NCBI GenBank assembly: GCA_015064425.1
Contig: SVSF01000018.1
Span: 1-22,080 of the forward strand
Source of the DNA: Oscillospiraceae bacterium
GTDB taxonomy: Bacteria; Bacillota_A; Clostridia; Oscillospirales; CAG-272
Length of the DNA: 22,080 nt
Reading direction: 5' to 3'
Positions 8,778-17,206 of this stretch are shown piece after piece. A model generated the notes under the pieces. That model was not told where the DNA came from, made no database searches, and saw only the letters and a program-made list of their open reading frames with translations. The translations under genes and the position numbers were made by a program. Every line of letters starts with the position of its first letter. The first letter of the stretch is position 1.

Positions 8778-8806
8778 ATTATATACATATATACGGGAAT
8801 TGTCAA
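8778..8806 (-). promoter_or_regulatory. Consensus sigma-A promoter of the rsmB operon
   Basis: On the minus strand TTGACA (8801-8806) and TATAAT (8778-8783) are separated by exactly 17 bp, a perfect match to both consensus hexamers. The predicted start is near 8771, inside the operator-like repeats, giving a leader of about 50 nt before rsmB. It sits in the 124-nt gap after fmt, so rsmB and the five following genes can be transcribed separately from the upstream block. Confidence 0.85.
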
Positions 8807-8841
8807 CAGTCAATCTAAAATTTACGATATTTTAAGGAGTT

Positions 8842-9795
8842 TCAGATATCAGCCTTCTCAAAGACGTCACCTACGGCTATCTTTCTTCCGTTTATAAAGG
8901 CAGTAGATGCCATTCTGCCCTTACCTTCGGGAAGCACTCCGGTAACAGCTATTGCTCCGTCGCCGCAGGCAATATATATCTTGCCTCCATCGAGAGACAG
9001 TACGGTACCGGGCGCCTTTCCTCCGTTACTCATATTGCATAGTTCAGAGGAAACAAACTTCAGCATCTTGCCGTTAAGCATTGCAAAGCTCAACGGGAAA
9101 GGAGAGAGTCCTCTTATACGGTCGTGTATCTCCCTTGAGCCGAGGCTGAAATCTATAACGCAGTCGGGCTTTTCTATTTTGGGCGCTATTGTGGCAAGTC
9201 TTGAGTCCTGCTTAGTTCTGACAAGCGATCCCGCCTCTATCTTATTTATGGTACGGAAAAGAGTTTCCGTTCCCAGAGCTGCAAGCTTGTCATGTATATT
9301 TTCGAAATTATCGGTATCGAGAATATCACACACTCCGACCTCAAGCATATCTCCGGTATCCATTCCCTCGTCCATAAACATGGTAGTAACGCCCGTCTGT
9401 TTTTCTCCGTCGATAATAGCTCTCTGCATGGGAGCGGCGCCTCTGTATTTGGGAAGCAGCGAGCCATGAATATTTACACAGCCGTATTTTGGATAGTTAA
9501 GTATATAGGACGGCAGTATCTTTCCGTAAGCCACTACGACGATAAGGTCTGGATCGACCTCCTTAAGCACCGCCTCAAAACTCCCGTCCTTCAACCTTTC
9601 CGGCTGATATACGGGTATGCCATTTTCAAGAGCATATACCTTTACCGGAGGAGGGGTAAGCACGTATCCCCTGCCCTTCGGTTTATCGGGCTGAGTAACG
9701 ACGGCGCATACGTTATATCCGCCCTCGCAAAGTGCTCTCAACGGTACCTCCGCAAATTCGGGAGTTCCCATAAACATTATCTTCATATCGCTCAT
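8842..9795 (-). CDS. fmt: Methionyl-tRNA formyltransferase
   Basis: This 317-residue protein formylates the methionyl group of initiator tRNA using 10-formyl-tetrahydrofolate. The N-terminal MKIMFMGTPEFAEVPL starts the Rossmann domain. NIHGSLLPKYRGAAPMQRAI carries the catalytic Asn and His, and DEGMDTGDM carries the catalytic Asp. The C-terminal OB-like domain begins near residue 205 (IHDRIRGLSPFP). The length is normal for the family. Its ATG overlaps the def stop codon (TAATG), so Fmt and the deformylase that later removes the formyl group are translated together. No clear terminator follows the stop. Confidence 0.97.
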   Translation of the reverse strand: MSDMKIMFMGTPEFAEVPLRALCEGGYNVCAVVTQPDKPKGRGYVLTPPPVKVYALENGIPVYQPERLKDGSFEAVLKEVDPDLIVVVAYGKILPSYILNYPKYGCVNIHGSLLPKYRGAAPMQRAIIDGEKQTGVTTMFMDEGMDTGDMLEVGVCDILDTDNFENIHDKLAALGTETLFRTINKIEAGSLVRTKQDSRLATIAPKIEKPDCVIDFSLGSREIHDRIRGLSPFPLSFAMLNGKMLKFVSSELCNMSNGGKAPGTVLSLDGGKIYIACGDGAIAVTGVLPEGKGRMASTAFINGRKIAVGDVFEKADI

Positions 9796-10271
9796 TATTC
9801 GAGCTCCTCGATTTCTTTCTGAGTAAGCATCCTTACGGCACAGTCTGTGTAAAGCTTGCCGTCAAGATGGTCAAGTTCATGGCAAAGAGCTCTTGCTTTA
9901 AGTCCCTCTCCTTCTACGGTATATTCCTTACCGTATCTGTCGGTAGCTTTTACCTTAACGTACATAGGTCTGTCGGTAATTCCCCACTTTCCCGGAACCG
10001 AAAGACATCCTTCCAGCTCGTTCTGCTGTCCGCTCTTTTCGATTATTACGGGGTTTATCATTTCATAAAGCTCGCCGGGCTCCACCTCTACAAGTACCAC
10101 ACGTCTTAGTACACCCACCTGTACTGCGGCAAGACCTACGCCTTCAGCTTTATGGAGAGTAGCTTTCATATCATCAAGCAGCCTTATTATTCTGGGACTT
10201 ATCTCATCAACGGGACGGCTCGTCTTACGGAGCACGGGATCCCCCTCAGTTACTATCTTCAATATTGCCAT
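9795..10271 (-). CDS. def: Peptide deformylase
   Basis: A 158-residue iron-dependent hydrolase that removes the N-formyl group from new proteins. All three family motifs are intact: GVGLAAVQ (residues 44-51), EGCLSVPG (87-94) with the metal-binding Cys89, and HELDH (131-135) with two His ligands and the catalytic Glu132. The ATG at 10271 has GGAGG about 9 nt upstream. It follows priA by 17 nt and overlaps fmt by one base. Length and motifs indicate an active enzyme. Confidence 0.97.
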   Translation of the reverse strand: MAILKIVTEGDPVLRKTSRPVDEISPRIIRLLDDMKATLHKAEGVGLAAVQVGVLRRVVLVEVEPGELYEMINPVIIEKSGQQNELEGCLSVPGKWGITDRPMYVKVKATDRYGKEYTVEGEGLKARALCHELDHLDGKLYTDCAVRMLTQKEIEELE

Positions 10272-10288
10272 CTTTCTTTTCCTCCTCG

Positions 10289-12775
10289 TCAGAGACTGTT
10301 GGGATTTATATCCACCCCAATGTTTATGTTTTTGTAATTTTTATCGTTAAATTCGAAAAGTATTTTTCTTATAAGCTCACGGGTACGCGCGTTTGACTTA
10401 CCCTTTGCCACAAATCTCATTCTGTATCTTTCATTCACTTTATACACGGGAGCCTCAAAGGGACCGAACAGTATAAGCTTCACATCCTTATATTCTTCAC
10501 CCATCAGCTCGTCTATCCTGGTTTTAATATCTGCACAGCATTTTAAAAGCTCCGATTCCACACGGCTGGTAAGGCTTAGTAAAAACATATCGCAGAACGG
10601 CGGATATACAAGAGCACGCCGCAACGCGATCTCATTTTTATAAAACGAGTCGTAATCCTGAGATGCGGCGTATTTAAGTACCGGATGTTCGGGATTGTAG
10701 GTCTGTATGACCGCTCTTCCCGGTTTTTTACCTCTTCCGGCTCTTCCAACTACCTGGGTTATCTGGGCAAAGCTTCTTTCATTGGCGTGAAAATCGTCAA
10801 CGTAAAGCGACATATCGGCAAGGAGTACTCCCACGAGAGTTACCCCGGGGAAATCGTGGCCCTTGGTTACCATCTGAGTTCCCAAAAGTATGTTTCCCTC
10901 TCCCTTTCGGAAGCTGTCAATCATATTCTCATATGAGTCCTTTTTCGTGGTAGTATCGGCATCCATTCTGAGAGTGACGCTGCCATCGATAATCTCCGAA
11001 AGCTCGTCCTCTACCTTTTGGGTGCCGAATCCTATGTATCTGAGTTTTTCATTACCGCAGTTCGGACATTTTTCCGGAACGCTTTGCATGTATCCGCAAT
11101 AATGACAGAACAGATATCCGTCCTTTCCTCTGTTGCCTCCTTTGGCGTGATAGGTCAGACTTACGCTGCAGTGAGGACACATAAGAACGTCTCCGCAAAC
11201 AGGACAGTTAAGGAAGTTGTTATACCCTCTTCGGTTTATAAACAGTATAGACTGCTCACCGTTTCTTATATTATCATCAAGATTGTCTTTCAAGACAGAG
11301 CCTATTGGTCCAACCTTGCCTTGAGACGAATCAAGACGAAGGTCAGCTATTATGGTCTTGGGAAGCTTCGCGTCTCCGTATCTCTCCTTAAGCTCAACAA
11401 GAGTATATACCCCCGCCTGTGCTTTATAATAGCTTTCCAGTGACGGAGTTGCGGATGCCAAAAGCATCATAGCTTTATTATGGGCACATCTGTATCTCGC
11501 TATATCCTTAGCGTGATATTTGGGATTCATATCGGATTTATAGGTATGCTCCTGTTCCTCATCTATAACAATAAGTCCCAGATCTCTCAACGGTGCAAAA
11601 ACTGCGGAGCGGGTACCGATACAGAGCTTTATCTCTCCGTTGCGCATCCTCTGCCAATAGTCAAACTTTTCACCCTGAGACAGAGATGAATGCCATATGG
11701 CTATACCGTCTCCGTAATACGCTTTGAACAGTCCCAACGTCTGCGGCGTAAGAGAGATCTCGGGGATAAGCACGATGGCACTCCTTCCTTCGGCAAGGAC
11801 TTTATCAATAAGAGATATCATAACGCGGGTCTTTCCGCTTCCGGTTATTCCGTAGAGCAGAGCCGCCTTAGCTTCTCCTGCTGAGGACAGTTCGCAGAGC
11901 TTTTCATAAGCCTTTTTCTGGCATTCGTTAAGCTCGTTTTTAAGCTTTCTGTCGTAAGCCTCGTTATTTTTCGGAGCCTTGTACTTATCTCTTCTCTCGA
12001 TTTTCACAAGAGATTTTTTCGCCAGAGCATCAATTTGCTGTGCGCTTACTTCAAAACGTTTTTTAAGTTCGGGCAGGGATATTTCGCTCTCTTTGACAAG
12101 TGTACTTATTATTTTCGACTGCTTGGTGCTGCGTCTCATTAAAGTGGTCCCAAGCAGTGCTTCCGCTTCTTCCTCAGATACATTCAAAGAGACCCAGTCT
12201 ACGAATCTCCCCTCATCGGAGCCTGCCGCAGATGCATAGCAGAGAACATGGCCTTCTCTTAAGAGCATGGGCAAAAAAGAGAAAACGCCGCAGTCAACAG
12301 AGCCTTTGAGCTTTGAGTCGGAAATATGCTTTTTTGACTTTATAAGCTCGTAAAGTTCTCTTGCTTTGTCATTTTCTCCGTCGGTAAACGCAGGAGCATC
12401 CTGTTCCCCGTTTACAAAATATATTTTTTCAAGCTTTGCAAAGGCGGTACCGGGCAAAAGGCAGCGTACGGCATCTCCTACGGTGCAAAAGGTATGTTCC
12501 TTTATAAATGCACAAAGCCCCAGCATTTCTTTGCTCAGGCTTATGCATCCGTTTACAGAAGAAAATACGGGCTTCAGATCCTCATATTCGCTCTCTTCGG
12601 GCAATGAGACTACCAAAGCCATAGATCTTCTGTTATTTTTTCCGAAAGGAACGATAACGAAAGTTCCGGCTGCCACTTCCGCACGAAGCTCTTGCGGAAT
12701 ATAGTAGTCGTACTGTCTGTCGATATTATATGGAGCATCTAATATGCAAACTCTCGCTATCGGTCTTTTTCCCAC
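10289..12775 (-). CDS. priA: Primosomal protein N' (PriA helicase)
   Basis: This 828-residue superfamily 2 DNA helicase reloads the replisome at collapsed forks. The N-terminal 3'-end-binding domain begins RVCILDAPYNIDRQYDYYIP. Walker A is YGITGSGKTRVM (near residue 304) and the DEAH-like box is DEEQEHTYK (near 403). Two zinc-binding clusters lie between about 520 and 573 (CPVCGDVLMCPHC and CHYCG followed by CPNCG), giving the usual eight cysteines. Helicase motifs V and VI appear as GTQMVTKGHDFPGV and QVVGRAGRG. The start is a GTG at 12775 with AAGGG about 9 nt upstream. It follows rpoZ by 28 nt. The coaBC gene that often sits between these two in Firmicutes is absent. Confidence 0.96.
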   Translation of the reverse strand: MGKRPIARVCILDAPYNIDRQYDYYIPQELRAEVAAGTFVIVPFGKNNRRSMALVVSLPEESEYEDLKPVFSSVNGCISLSKEMLGLCAFIKEHTFCTVGDAVRCLLPGTAFAKLEKIYFVNGEQDAPAFTDGENDKARELYELIKSKKHISDSKLKGSVDCGVFSFLPMLLREGHVLCYASAAGSDEGRFVDWVSLNVSEEEAEALLGTTLMRRSTKQSKIISTLVKESEISLPELKKRFEVSAQQIDALAKKSLVKIERRDKYKAPKNNEAYDRKLKNELNECQKKAYEKLCELSSAGEAKAALLYGITGSGKTRVMISLIDKVLAEGRSAIVLIPEISLTPQTLGLFKAYYGDGIAIWHSSLSQGEKFDYWQRMRNGEIKLCIGTRSAVFAPLRDLGLIVIDEEQEHTYKSDMNPKYHAKDIARYRCAHNKAMMLLASATPSLESYYKAQAGVYTLVELKERYGDAKLPKTIIADLRLDSSQGKVGPIGSVLKDNLDDNIRNGEQSILFINRRGYNNFLNCPVCGDVLMCPHCSVSLTYHAKGGNRGKDGYLFCHYCGYMQSVPEKCPNCGNEKLRYIGFGTQKVEDELSEIIDGSVTLRMDADTTTKKDSYENMIDSFRKGEGNILLGTQMVTKGHDFPGVTLVGVLLADMSLYVDDFHANERSFAQITQVVGRAGRGKKPGRAVIQTYNPEHPVLKYAASQDYDSFYKNEIALRRALVYPPFCDMFLLSLTSRVESELLKCCADIKTRIDELMGEEYKDVKLILFGPFEAPVYKVNERYRMRFVAKGKSNARTRELIRKILFEFNDKNYKNINIGVDINPNSL

Positions 12776-12803
12776 TTTTGTTTTCCCTTCGATCTACAGA
12801 ATA

Positions 12804-13043
12804 TCAGTTTTCCGCTTCTGCTTCCTCTACTATTCTGTATTCATTGTTGTTAAGCTTTGTAATGGCAGTTCTCACAAACTTCTCATCTCTTATTTCCTTT
12901 TTGAGTCCGTTCTGCTCTGCCTTTTCGCAATCCTCAATGTACTCGTCATTTATCATTCTTGCTGCTTTTGCAGTAGCTATAACGAGCTCATATCTGTTGT
13001 ATTTTCCGTTCTTTGTAAGTTCGTTGATAGGTGGATTGATCAT
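12804..13043 (-). CDS. rpoZ: RNA polymerase omega subunit
   Basis: A 79-residue protein matching bacterial omega, which helps fold and hold the beta-prime subunit. The diagnostic block is YNRYELVIATAKAARMIN (residues 15-32), the conserved region that contacts beta-prime. The acidic C-terminus (EEAEAEN) is typical of short Firmicute omegas. The ATG at 13043 has GGAGG 9 nt upstream. It lies 35 nt after gmk, the usual gene order. Confidence 0.93.
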   Translation of the reverse strand: MINPPINELTKNGKYNRYELVIATAKAARMINDEYIEDCEKAEQNGLKKEIRDEKFVRTAITKLNNNEYRIVEEAEAEN

Positions 13044-13078
13044 TTTTGTATGCCTCCGTATATTGTAACTTTATTTTA

Positions 13079-13702
13079 TCAGCTATTTAAAAAATCCTTC
13101 GGGAGCTCGGGATTACGGCTTGTCTTGTGCATCTCGCTCTGAAGTATGCAAAGTATCTCCTCCGCACACTTGTCGGCTCCTCCCGTTTCGTTTACGACAA
13201 CGTAATCGTACTTGCTAAAGAAGCCCAGCTCCTCTTTTGCACGATCGAGTCTTTCATCAATATTCTTGTCGGTATTTCTTCCTCTTAATCTCGCTTCAAG
13301 AACACTGTACGAGGGAGGAAGGAGCAATACCTTCACAGCATCGTCGCAAGCAGCGGATACCTGCATGGCTCCGTCTACCTCTATTTCCAGTATTACGTGC
13401 TTTCCCTCATTTCTGAGTCTTTCTACCTCTGATGCGGGAGTTCCGTAAAAATTACCGCAATATTCCGTATGCTCAAGCATAGCACCTTCTTCTATGCGCT
13501 TCAAGAAATCGTCACGGCTTATAAAGTAGTAGTTGACACCGTGCTCCTCTCCGGGTCTAGGAGCTCTTGTAGTTGCCGAGACGGAATATGCAAAATCGTC
13601 TCTTTTCTTTCTTAATTCCGCTATTACAGTACCCTTACCGCTTCCTGCGGGGCCTGAAATAACGAAAAGCAATCCTCTTTTTTTTGCCACTTTATGCCTC
13701 AT
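13079..13702 (-). CDS. gmk: Guanylate kinase
   Basis: A 207-residue kinase that converts GMP to GDP with ATP. The P-loop is [11 protein letters not shown] near residues 15-25. [20 protein letters not shown] contains the GMP-binding Arg and Tyr residues of the family. [14 protein letters not shown] and the lid [15 protein letters not shown] follow as expected. The ATG overlaps the remA stop by four bases (ATGA), indicating coupled translation. The length is normal. Confidence 0.97.
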   Translation of the reverse strand: MRHKVAKKRGLLFVISGPAGSGKGTVIAELRKKRDDFAYSVSATTRAPRPGEEHGVNYYFISRDDFLKRIEEGAMLEHTEYCGNFYGTPASEVERLRNEGKHVILEIEVDGAMQVSAACDDAVKVLLLPPSYSVLEARLRGRNTDKNIDERLDRAKEELGFFSKYDYVVVNETGGADKCAEEILCILQSEMHKTSRNPELPKDFLNS

Positions 13703-13959
13703 TCTTCCTCGTCAAGATCATTGGTATCGCCGTTAAGTCTGTTCGATATGGTCTCCGGCTGTATTGCGGAAAGAATTACGTGGTCACTGTCGGTAATTAT
13801 TACCGAACGGGTACGTCTTCCGCAGGTCACGTCTATGACTCTGCCGCTCTCCTTTGCATCCTGAACAAGACGCTTTATGGGAGATGATTCGGGACTTACA
13901 AGAGTCACTACTCTGCTATCCGCCACCATATTTCCAAAACCGATGTTGATAAATTTCAT
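13699..13959 (-). CDS. remA: RemA/DUF370 family DNA-binding regulator
   Basis: An 86-residue protein of the RemA (DUF370) family. In Bacillus subtilis RemA activates biofilm-matrix and osmoprotection genes by binding DNA as a ring-shaped oligomer. The family start [12 protein letters not shown] is clear, and [16 protein letters not shown] and [23 protein letters not shown] follow. I chose the ATG at 13959 because GGGGAGG lies 4 nt upstream and the family begins here. An in-frame ATG at 14004 adds 15 residues that do not belong to the family. It sits between yicC and gmk, its conserved place in Firmicutes. The target genes in this organism cannot be inferred. Confidence 0.93.
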   Translation of the reverse strand: MKFINIGFGNMVADSRVVTLVSPESSPIKRLVQDAKESGRVIDVTCGRRTRSVIITDSDHVILSAIQPETISNRLNGDTNDLDEEE

Positions 13960-14043
13960 ATTTCCTCCCCGCCCGAAGCTGTATTTCTCCGTGTTTCCGT
14001 TCATCCGAAGCAGACACCAGATCCCGGAATAAAACAGGCTCTC

Positions 14044-14931
14044 TTATTCAATGTTCTGTATCTGTTCTCTTATCTTCTCGACTTCACACTTCATATCAAT
14101 AACGAGTCTTGCGATCTCACTGTCATTTCCCTTTGACCCGATAGTGTTGATCTCTCTGTTTATTTCCTGTATCAGGAAGTCAAGCTTTCTGCCTACGGGT
14201 TCCTTTGACTTAAAGATCTCGTCATATGCCTTAAAGTGGCTTCCGAGCCTTACCAGCTCTTCATCAACCGCTACCTTATCCGCAAATACAGCGCATTCGG
14301 TAAGTATTCTTGCCTCGTCAATAACGATATCAAGCCCCTCAAGCGTCTGCTCAAGTCTTGCTCTCAGCTTCTGCCTGTATTGCTCCACAGCTCCTGCAGC
14401 AAGTTCCTTGATCCTTGCCGCCATTTCCATAAGACCCGCTTTTTTGGAGAGAAGATCCTCAGCCAAACGTGAGCCCTCTTCCTCGCGCATCTTGATAAAA
14501 CTGTCTAAGGCGCTGTCAAGAACACCCTTTATATTTTCCCATTCGCTTTCCATATCCGCATCGGGTCTTTTTACGTTGAAGACATCGGGAGTTCTGGCGA
14601 TAGCCATAAGACTCATATCGTCTCTTAAACCGAATTCGTCTCTCAGACTCTCCAGCGCTTCTATGTATGCCTTGGCATAGCCCTTATCAAGCTGTACCTC
14701 AACGCCTTCCGACTCTATGACGTTTACGGAAACAAATACGTCTATCTTACCTCTTGATATGCCCCATGACTGTATATACGCCTTTACCTTTTCCTCAAGG
14801 CAGGTATAAAGACGCGGTATCTTCACCGAGCAATCGAAAAATCTGTTGTTAACAGACTTTAATTCTACCTGTATCTCTTTGCCTCCGACAAGTGCTTCAG
14901 ACCTGCCGTATGCAGTCATACTCCTTACCAT
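14044..14931 (-). CDS. yicC: YicC family protein (probable endoribonuclease)
   Basis: A 295-residue protein with the family start MVRSMTAYGRSEA and the pair ELKSVNNRFFDCSVKIPR. The C-terminal half ends with the conserved FLIQEINREINTIGSKGNDSEIARLVIDMK. YicC proteins are reported to be endoribonucleases affecting small-RNA turnover in Escherichia coli; their role in Clostridia is not settled. The ATG at 14931 is chosen over the ATG four codons later, whose AAGGAG would be only 1 nt away. It is the first gene of the housekeeping block, read from the promoter at 14977-15005, with remA following 84 nt after its stop. Confidence 0.93.
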   Translation of the reverse strand: MVRSMTAYGRSEALVGGKEIQVELKSVNNRFFDCSVKIPRLYTCLEEKVKAYIQSWGISRGKIDVFVSVNVIESEGVEVQLDKGYAKAYIEALESLRDEFGLRDDMSLMAIARTPDVFNVKRPDADMESEWENIKGVLDSALDSFIKMREEEGSRLAEDLLSKKAGLMEMAARIKELAAGAVEQYRQKLRARLEQTLEGLDIVIDEARILTECAVFADKVAVDEELVRLGSHFKAYDEIFKSKEPVGRKLDFLIQEINREINTIGSKGNDSEIARLVIDMKCEVEKIREQIQNIE

Positions 14932-14976
14932 AGGGTACCTGTGCCTTTCAGTTTTTCTTTACTATGTTTACCTTAT

Positions 14977-15005
14977 ATTCTAACTCTTTCAAGCTTTTTT
15001 GTCAA
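14977..15005 (-). promoter_or_regulatory. Sigma-A promoter of the yicC-fmt block
   Basis: On the minus strand TTGACA (15000-15005) and TAGAAT (14977-14982) are 17 bp apart. It lies in the only sizeable gap between the small membrane protein gene and yicC, so it probably drives yicC, remA, gmk, rpoZ, priA, def and fmt. No terminator hairpin was seen for the upstream gene, so some read-through is possible. Confidence 0.8.
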
Positions 15006-15026
15006 CTTTATATTAGATATATAACA

Positions 15027-15557
15027 CTATTTTTTAAAGAGTCTGTCTATTTTCAGTCGGCTCCTTATCTTTACCGTATAAAGTATCAAAAGCTTCGTCA
15101 TAGCCAGATCGTACAGAACAAAAGTTATATTTCCCAGGACAAAGAAAACAATATCTATTGCCATTCCCTCCGCTTGCGCAGCAAAGAAATGTTTTGACAA
15201 AACAAGAGTAAGCACAAGAGCAGTATCGAACATAGACATTTTAAGTATCCACGATATCCAAGCATTGTTTCTTTCAAAGAGAAGCTTGAACATAGGGTAT
15301 ACTCCGGCGAACACCGCAAATATTGCCGCACCGAATTTGTTCGGGAGCAATACGATCGATAGCACAGAACTTATAAGCCACAGAGACCAGGGATACATTC
15401 CGCCCAGCTCTATTACGGCGAAATAAACGAGGAAGGATGCAACTGCGGCAGTAGTAAGATCGAGGATCTCCAAAACGGACCCGAAATACAGTATTACCAC
15501 TGCAAGAGCACACAAAAGCCCCGTAAGCGCAATTTTGCCCGTTTCTTTCCTTTTCAT
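15027..15557 (-). CDS. Small polytopic membrane protein, possibly ECF S-component-like
   Basis: A 176-residue, strongly hydrophobic protein with five or six predicted membrane segments, for example TGLLCALAVVILYFGSVLEI, FLVYFAVIELGG and LWLISSVLSIVLL. Charged residues cluster at both ends. The start KIALTGLLCALAVVIL recalls the first helix of ECF-transporter substrate-binding (S) components, but that is weak evidence and no substrate can be proposed. I chose the ATG at 15557, one nucleotide after the stop of the J-domain gene, with TGGGG about 9 nt upstream. A longer reading from 15596 lies entirely within the J-domain gene. Coupling with the J-domain and DUF5685 genes suggests a shared function. 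Confidence 0.8.
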   Translation of the reverse strand: MKRKETGKIALTGLLCALAVVILYFGSVLEILDLTTAAVASFLVYFAVIELGGMYPWSLWLISSVLSIVLLPNKFGAAIFAVFAGVYPMFKLLFERNNAWISWILKMSMFDTALVLTLVLSKHFFAAQAEGMAIDIVFFVLGNITFVLYDLAMTKLLILYTVKIRSRLKIDRLFKK

Positions 15558-15558
15558 A

Positions 15559-16161
15559 TCAGCAGCACCCCAAAAGATCTCCGCCGAGACATTCACAGAG
15601 ACAGTCAGCGCAGATCAGAGAGGTACAGATATCGCATCCGGAACATTCGCCGGAGCTTCCTCTATCATAAGCTCTTCCGTATTCGTGGGCGTTCTGCTTT
15701 ATGCTTCCGAGTGCCTCTTTGTATTCACTGTTATCGGGATCCATATAACAGGCTATTTCAAAATTCTTTTGTGCATCATAATACCATCCGCGCTGGACCA
15801 AAACACAGCCCTTGAGAAAATGCCATTCCGCATTTCTTGCGGTCTGAGGCATATTGTTAAGATACATATCCGCTTCTGCGAATTTTGCACTGTTGATAAG
15901 ACTTCTTACGTACGTAAGCTCTGCTCCGTAGCTCCCCTGAGATGCGGAGCTGTAGCCCTTGTTTCCATTGGCTCTCAACTTCTGTACGTTATCGTAAGCC
16001 TCATTTATTTCTTTCATCTTTTCCTGGGCAAGCTCAGCCGCCGCAGGCTCGTTTGCATAGTTGTCGGGATGATATTTTCTTGCAAGCTCTCTGTATGCTT
16101 TTTTTATTTCTTCATCGGTGGCATCGGGCGCCACACCGAGTACTCTGTACGGATCTGTCAT
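15559..16161 (-). CDS. J-domain protein with a cysteine-rich tail
   Basis: A 200-residue protein with an N-terminal J domain (about residues 3-60) including the HPD tripeptide at 31-33, which stimulates DnaK-type ATPases. The middle (about 85-160) looks helical and TPR-like ([49 protein letters not shown]). The last 29 residues hold nine cysteines, in patterns such as [15 protein letters not shown] and a terminal CC. It lacks the zinc-finger domain of true DnaJ, so it is a specialised co-chaperone. The Cys tail could bind metal or accept lipid; neither can be shown here. Its ATG overlaps the DUF5685 stop (ATGA), so the two are translated together. Confidence 0.9.
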   Translation of the reverse strand: MTDPYRVLGVAPDATDEEIKKAYRELARKYHPDNYANEPAAAELAQEKMKEINEAYDNVQKLRANGNKGYSSASQGSYGAELTYVRSLINSAKFAEADMYLNNMPQTARNAEWHFLKGCVLVQRGWYYDAQKNFEIACYMDPDNSEYKEALGSIKQNAHEYGRAYDRGSSGECSGCDICTSLICADCLCECLGGDLLGCC

Positions 16162-17045
16162 TTACTGTTCCTTTCGCAGCTGCAGCTCTCGCCCTTTTCA
16201 GTTCTGAGACTGTCGCATATTTTCATCTGCACCCGGGGCATACCGAGATACAGTATATTGTTTATGATATTTTCTATTCCTTTATCTCTTATCTCAAACT
16301 CGGAAATAAGCTTCGCAGCTTCGGAAAGCTCCATCGTCATAGCCACGGACAGTCTTTCCGTATCGGATTCCGAGGGCTTCTCTCCCATACTTAGTTTAAA
16401 GGGATTTTTCCTTCCTGCTTTTATATCGCCTTTAAGATCATCTGCGGCATCGGCAAGGTATATCCAACGGCCTACTCTGAGCCCAAGATCCTTTAAAGCA
16501 TCCTTGACTACCCTGTTTTCAACACCGTAGGAGGCTATTGAAGACAATATCCTTCCGAACATATCCGCCGCCTCATCCGGACTCAGATCTTCCTTCTCCT
16601 CGGCAGCGCAGAGCGCATCCATTCCCGACTTTATTTCATAGTCAAGCTCGGAGAGTCCTGCCCGCCTCCTCATTCTCGATGCATAAGGAAGGAGCAGTGC
16701 GGCGCCAAGCTTTTTAAATCCCTTGGAATCCCTCAGATCGTCAAGTACCTTATAATAGCTCAGCAGTGCCGCCGCAGATGCGCAGTAACGCAGGCTTTCA
16801 CACTCATCCAAGGTGGGCATACTGCATCTTTTCATAAAACAGCGTTTCTTGGAGAAGCTCATCTCGTCCCCGTTTACTCCCAGTCTTACCAGGGCAAGGA
16901 ACACAAAGTCGTAGGAAAGAGTCATTCTGGAACCGCAGCCTGTACACTTGCCCATAGATCTGCAAAGCCCGCAATACACGCTTTTGTAAAAATCGTATTC
17001 TTTTACCTTCAGTTCAGGGGCATGGACCTTTACATATCCGAACAT
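16158..17045 (-). CDS. DUF5685 family protein
   Basis: A 295-residue, mostly helical protein that I recognise as DUF5685. The N-terminal [28 protein letters not shown] is characteristic. Cysteines C25, C28, C34 and C37 form a CxxC-x5-CxxC set. C69 and C74 follow, and C277, C288 and C290 are near the C-terminus, suggesting a metal site. Two aspartate-rich motifs, DDLRD (102-106) and DDLKGD (202-207, followed by GR), are 100 residues apart, as in class I isoprenoid synthases; see findings. ATG at 17045 with AAAGGAG upstream. It is first in an operon with the J-domain and membrane protein genes. Its biochemical role is unknown. Confidence 0.85.
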   Translation of the reverse strand: MFGYVKVHAPELKVKEYDFYKSVYCGLCRSMGKCTGCGSRMTLSYDFVFLALVRLGVNGDEMSFSKKRCFMKRCSMPTLDECESLRYCASAAALLSYYKVLDDLRDSKGFKKLGAALLLPYASRMRRRAGLSELDYEIKSGMDALCAAEEKEDLSPDEAADMFGRILSSIASYGVENRVVKDALKDLGLRVGRWIYLADAADDLKGDIKAGRKNPFKLSMGEKPSESDTERLSVAMTMELSEAAKLISEFEIRDKGIENIINNILYLGMPRVQMKICDSLRTEKGESCSCERNSK

Positions 17046-17069
17046 TGCCGTCTCCTTTTCAGTTTATCT

Positions 17070-17098
17070 TTTATATTATAATATATTTCGGCGGTCAA
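17070..17098 (-). promoter_or_regulatory. Sigma-A promoter of the DUF5685 operon
   Basis: On the minus strand TTGACC (17093-17098) and TATAAA (17070-17075) are separated by 17 bp. The predicted start leaves a short leader before the DUF5685 ATG at 17045. It is divergent from the T-box promoter at 17172-17200, with about 73 bp of AT-rich DNA between them. Confidence 0.7.
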
Positions 17099-17171
17099 TG
17101 TCCATAGCTTAAGGACTTTTATTACAATTTTTTTACACTTAATTTGCATTCGGTATTTTTTTAAAAAAGTA

Positions 17172-17200
17172 TTGACAAAAATATATTTTTGTGATTTAAT
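17172..17200 (+). promoter_or_regulatory. Extended -10 promoter of the leucine T-box operon
   Basis: TTGACA (17172-17177) and TTTAAT (17195-17200) are 17 bp apart, with TGA directly before the -10 box (extended -10). The predicted start is near 17207, just before the first conserved T-box segment. Strength near consensus fits a gene set whose real control lies in the leader. Confidence 0.82.
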
Positions 17201-17206
17201 AATCCC

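Noticed and set aside
13960..14004. Longer start for the RemA protein at 14004
   Set aside because: The added 15 residues are not part of the family, and GGGGAGG stands directly upstream of the ATG at 13959.
15535..16530. Plus-strand open frame of 331 codons
   Set aside because: Antisense to the J-domain and DUF5685 genes, both of which have clear motifs and ribosome binding sites; the frame has none.
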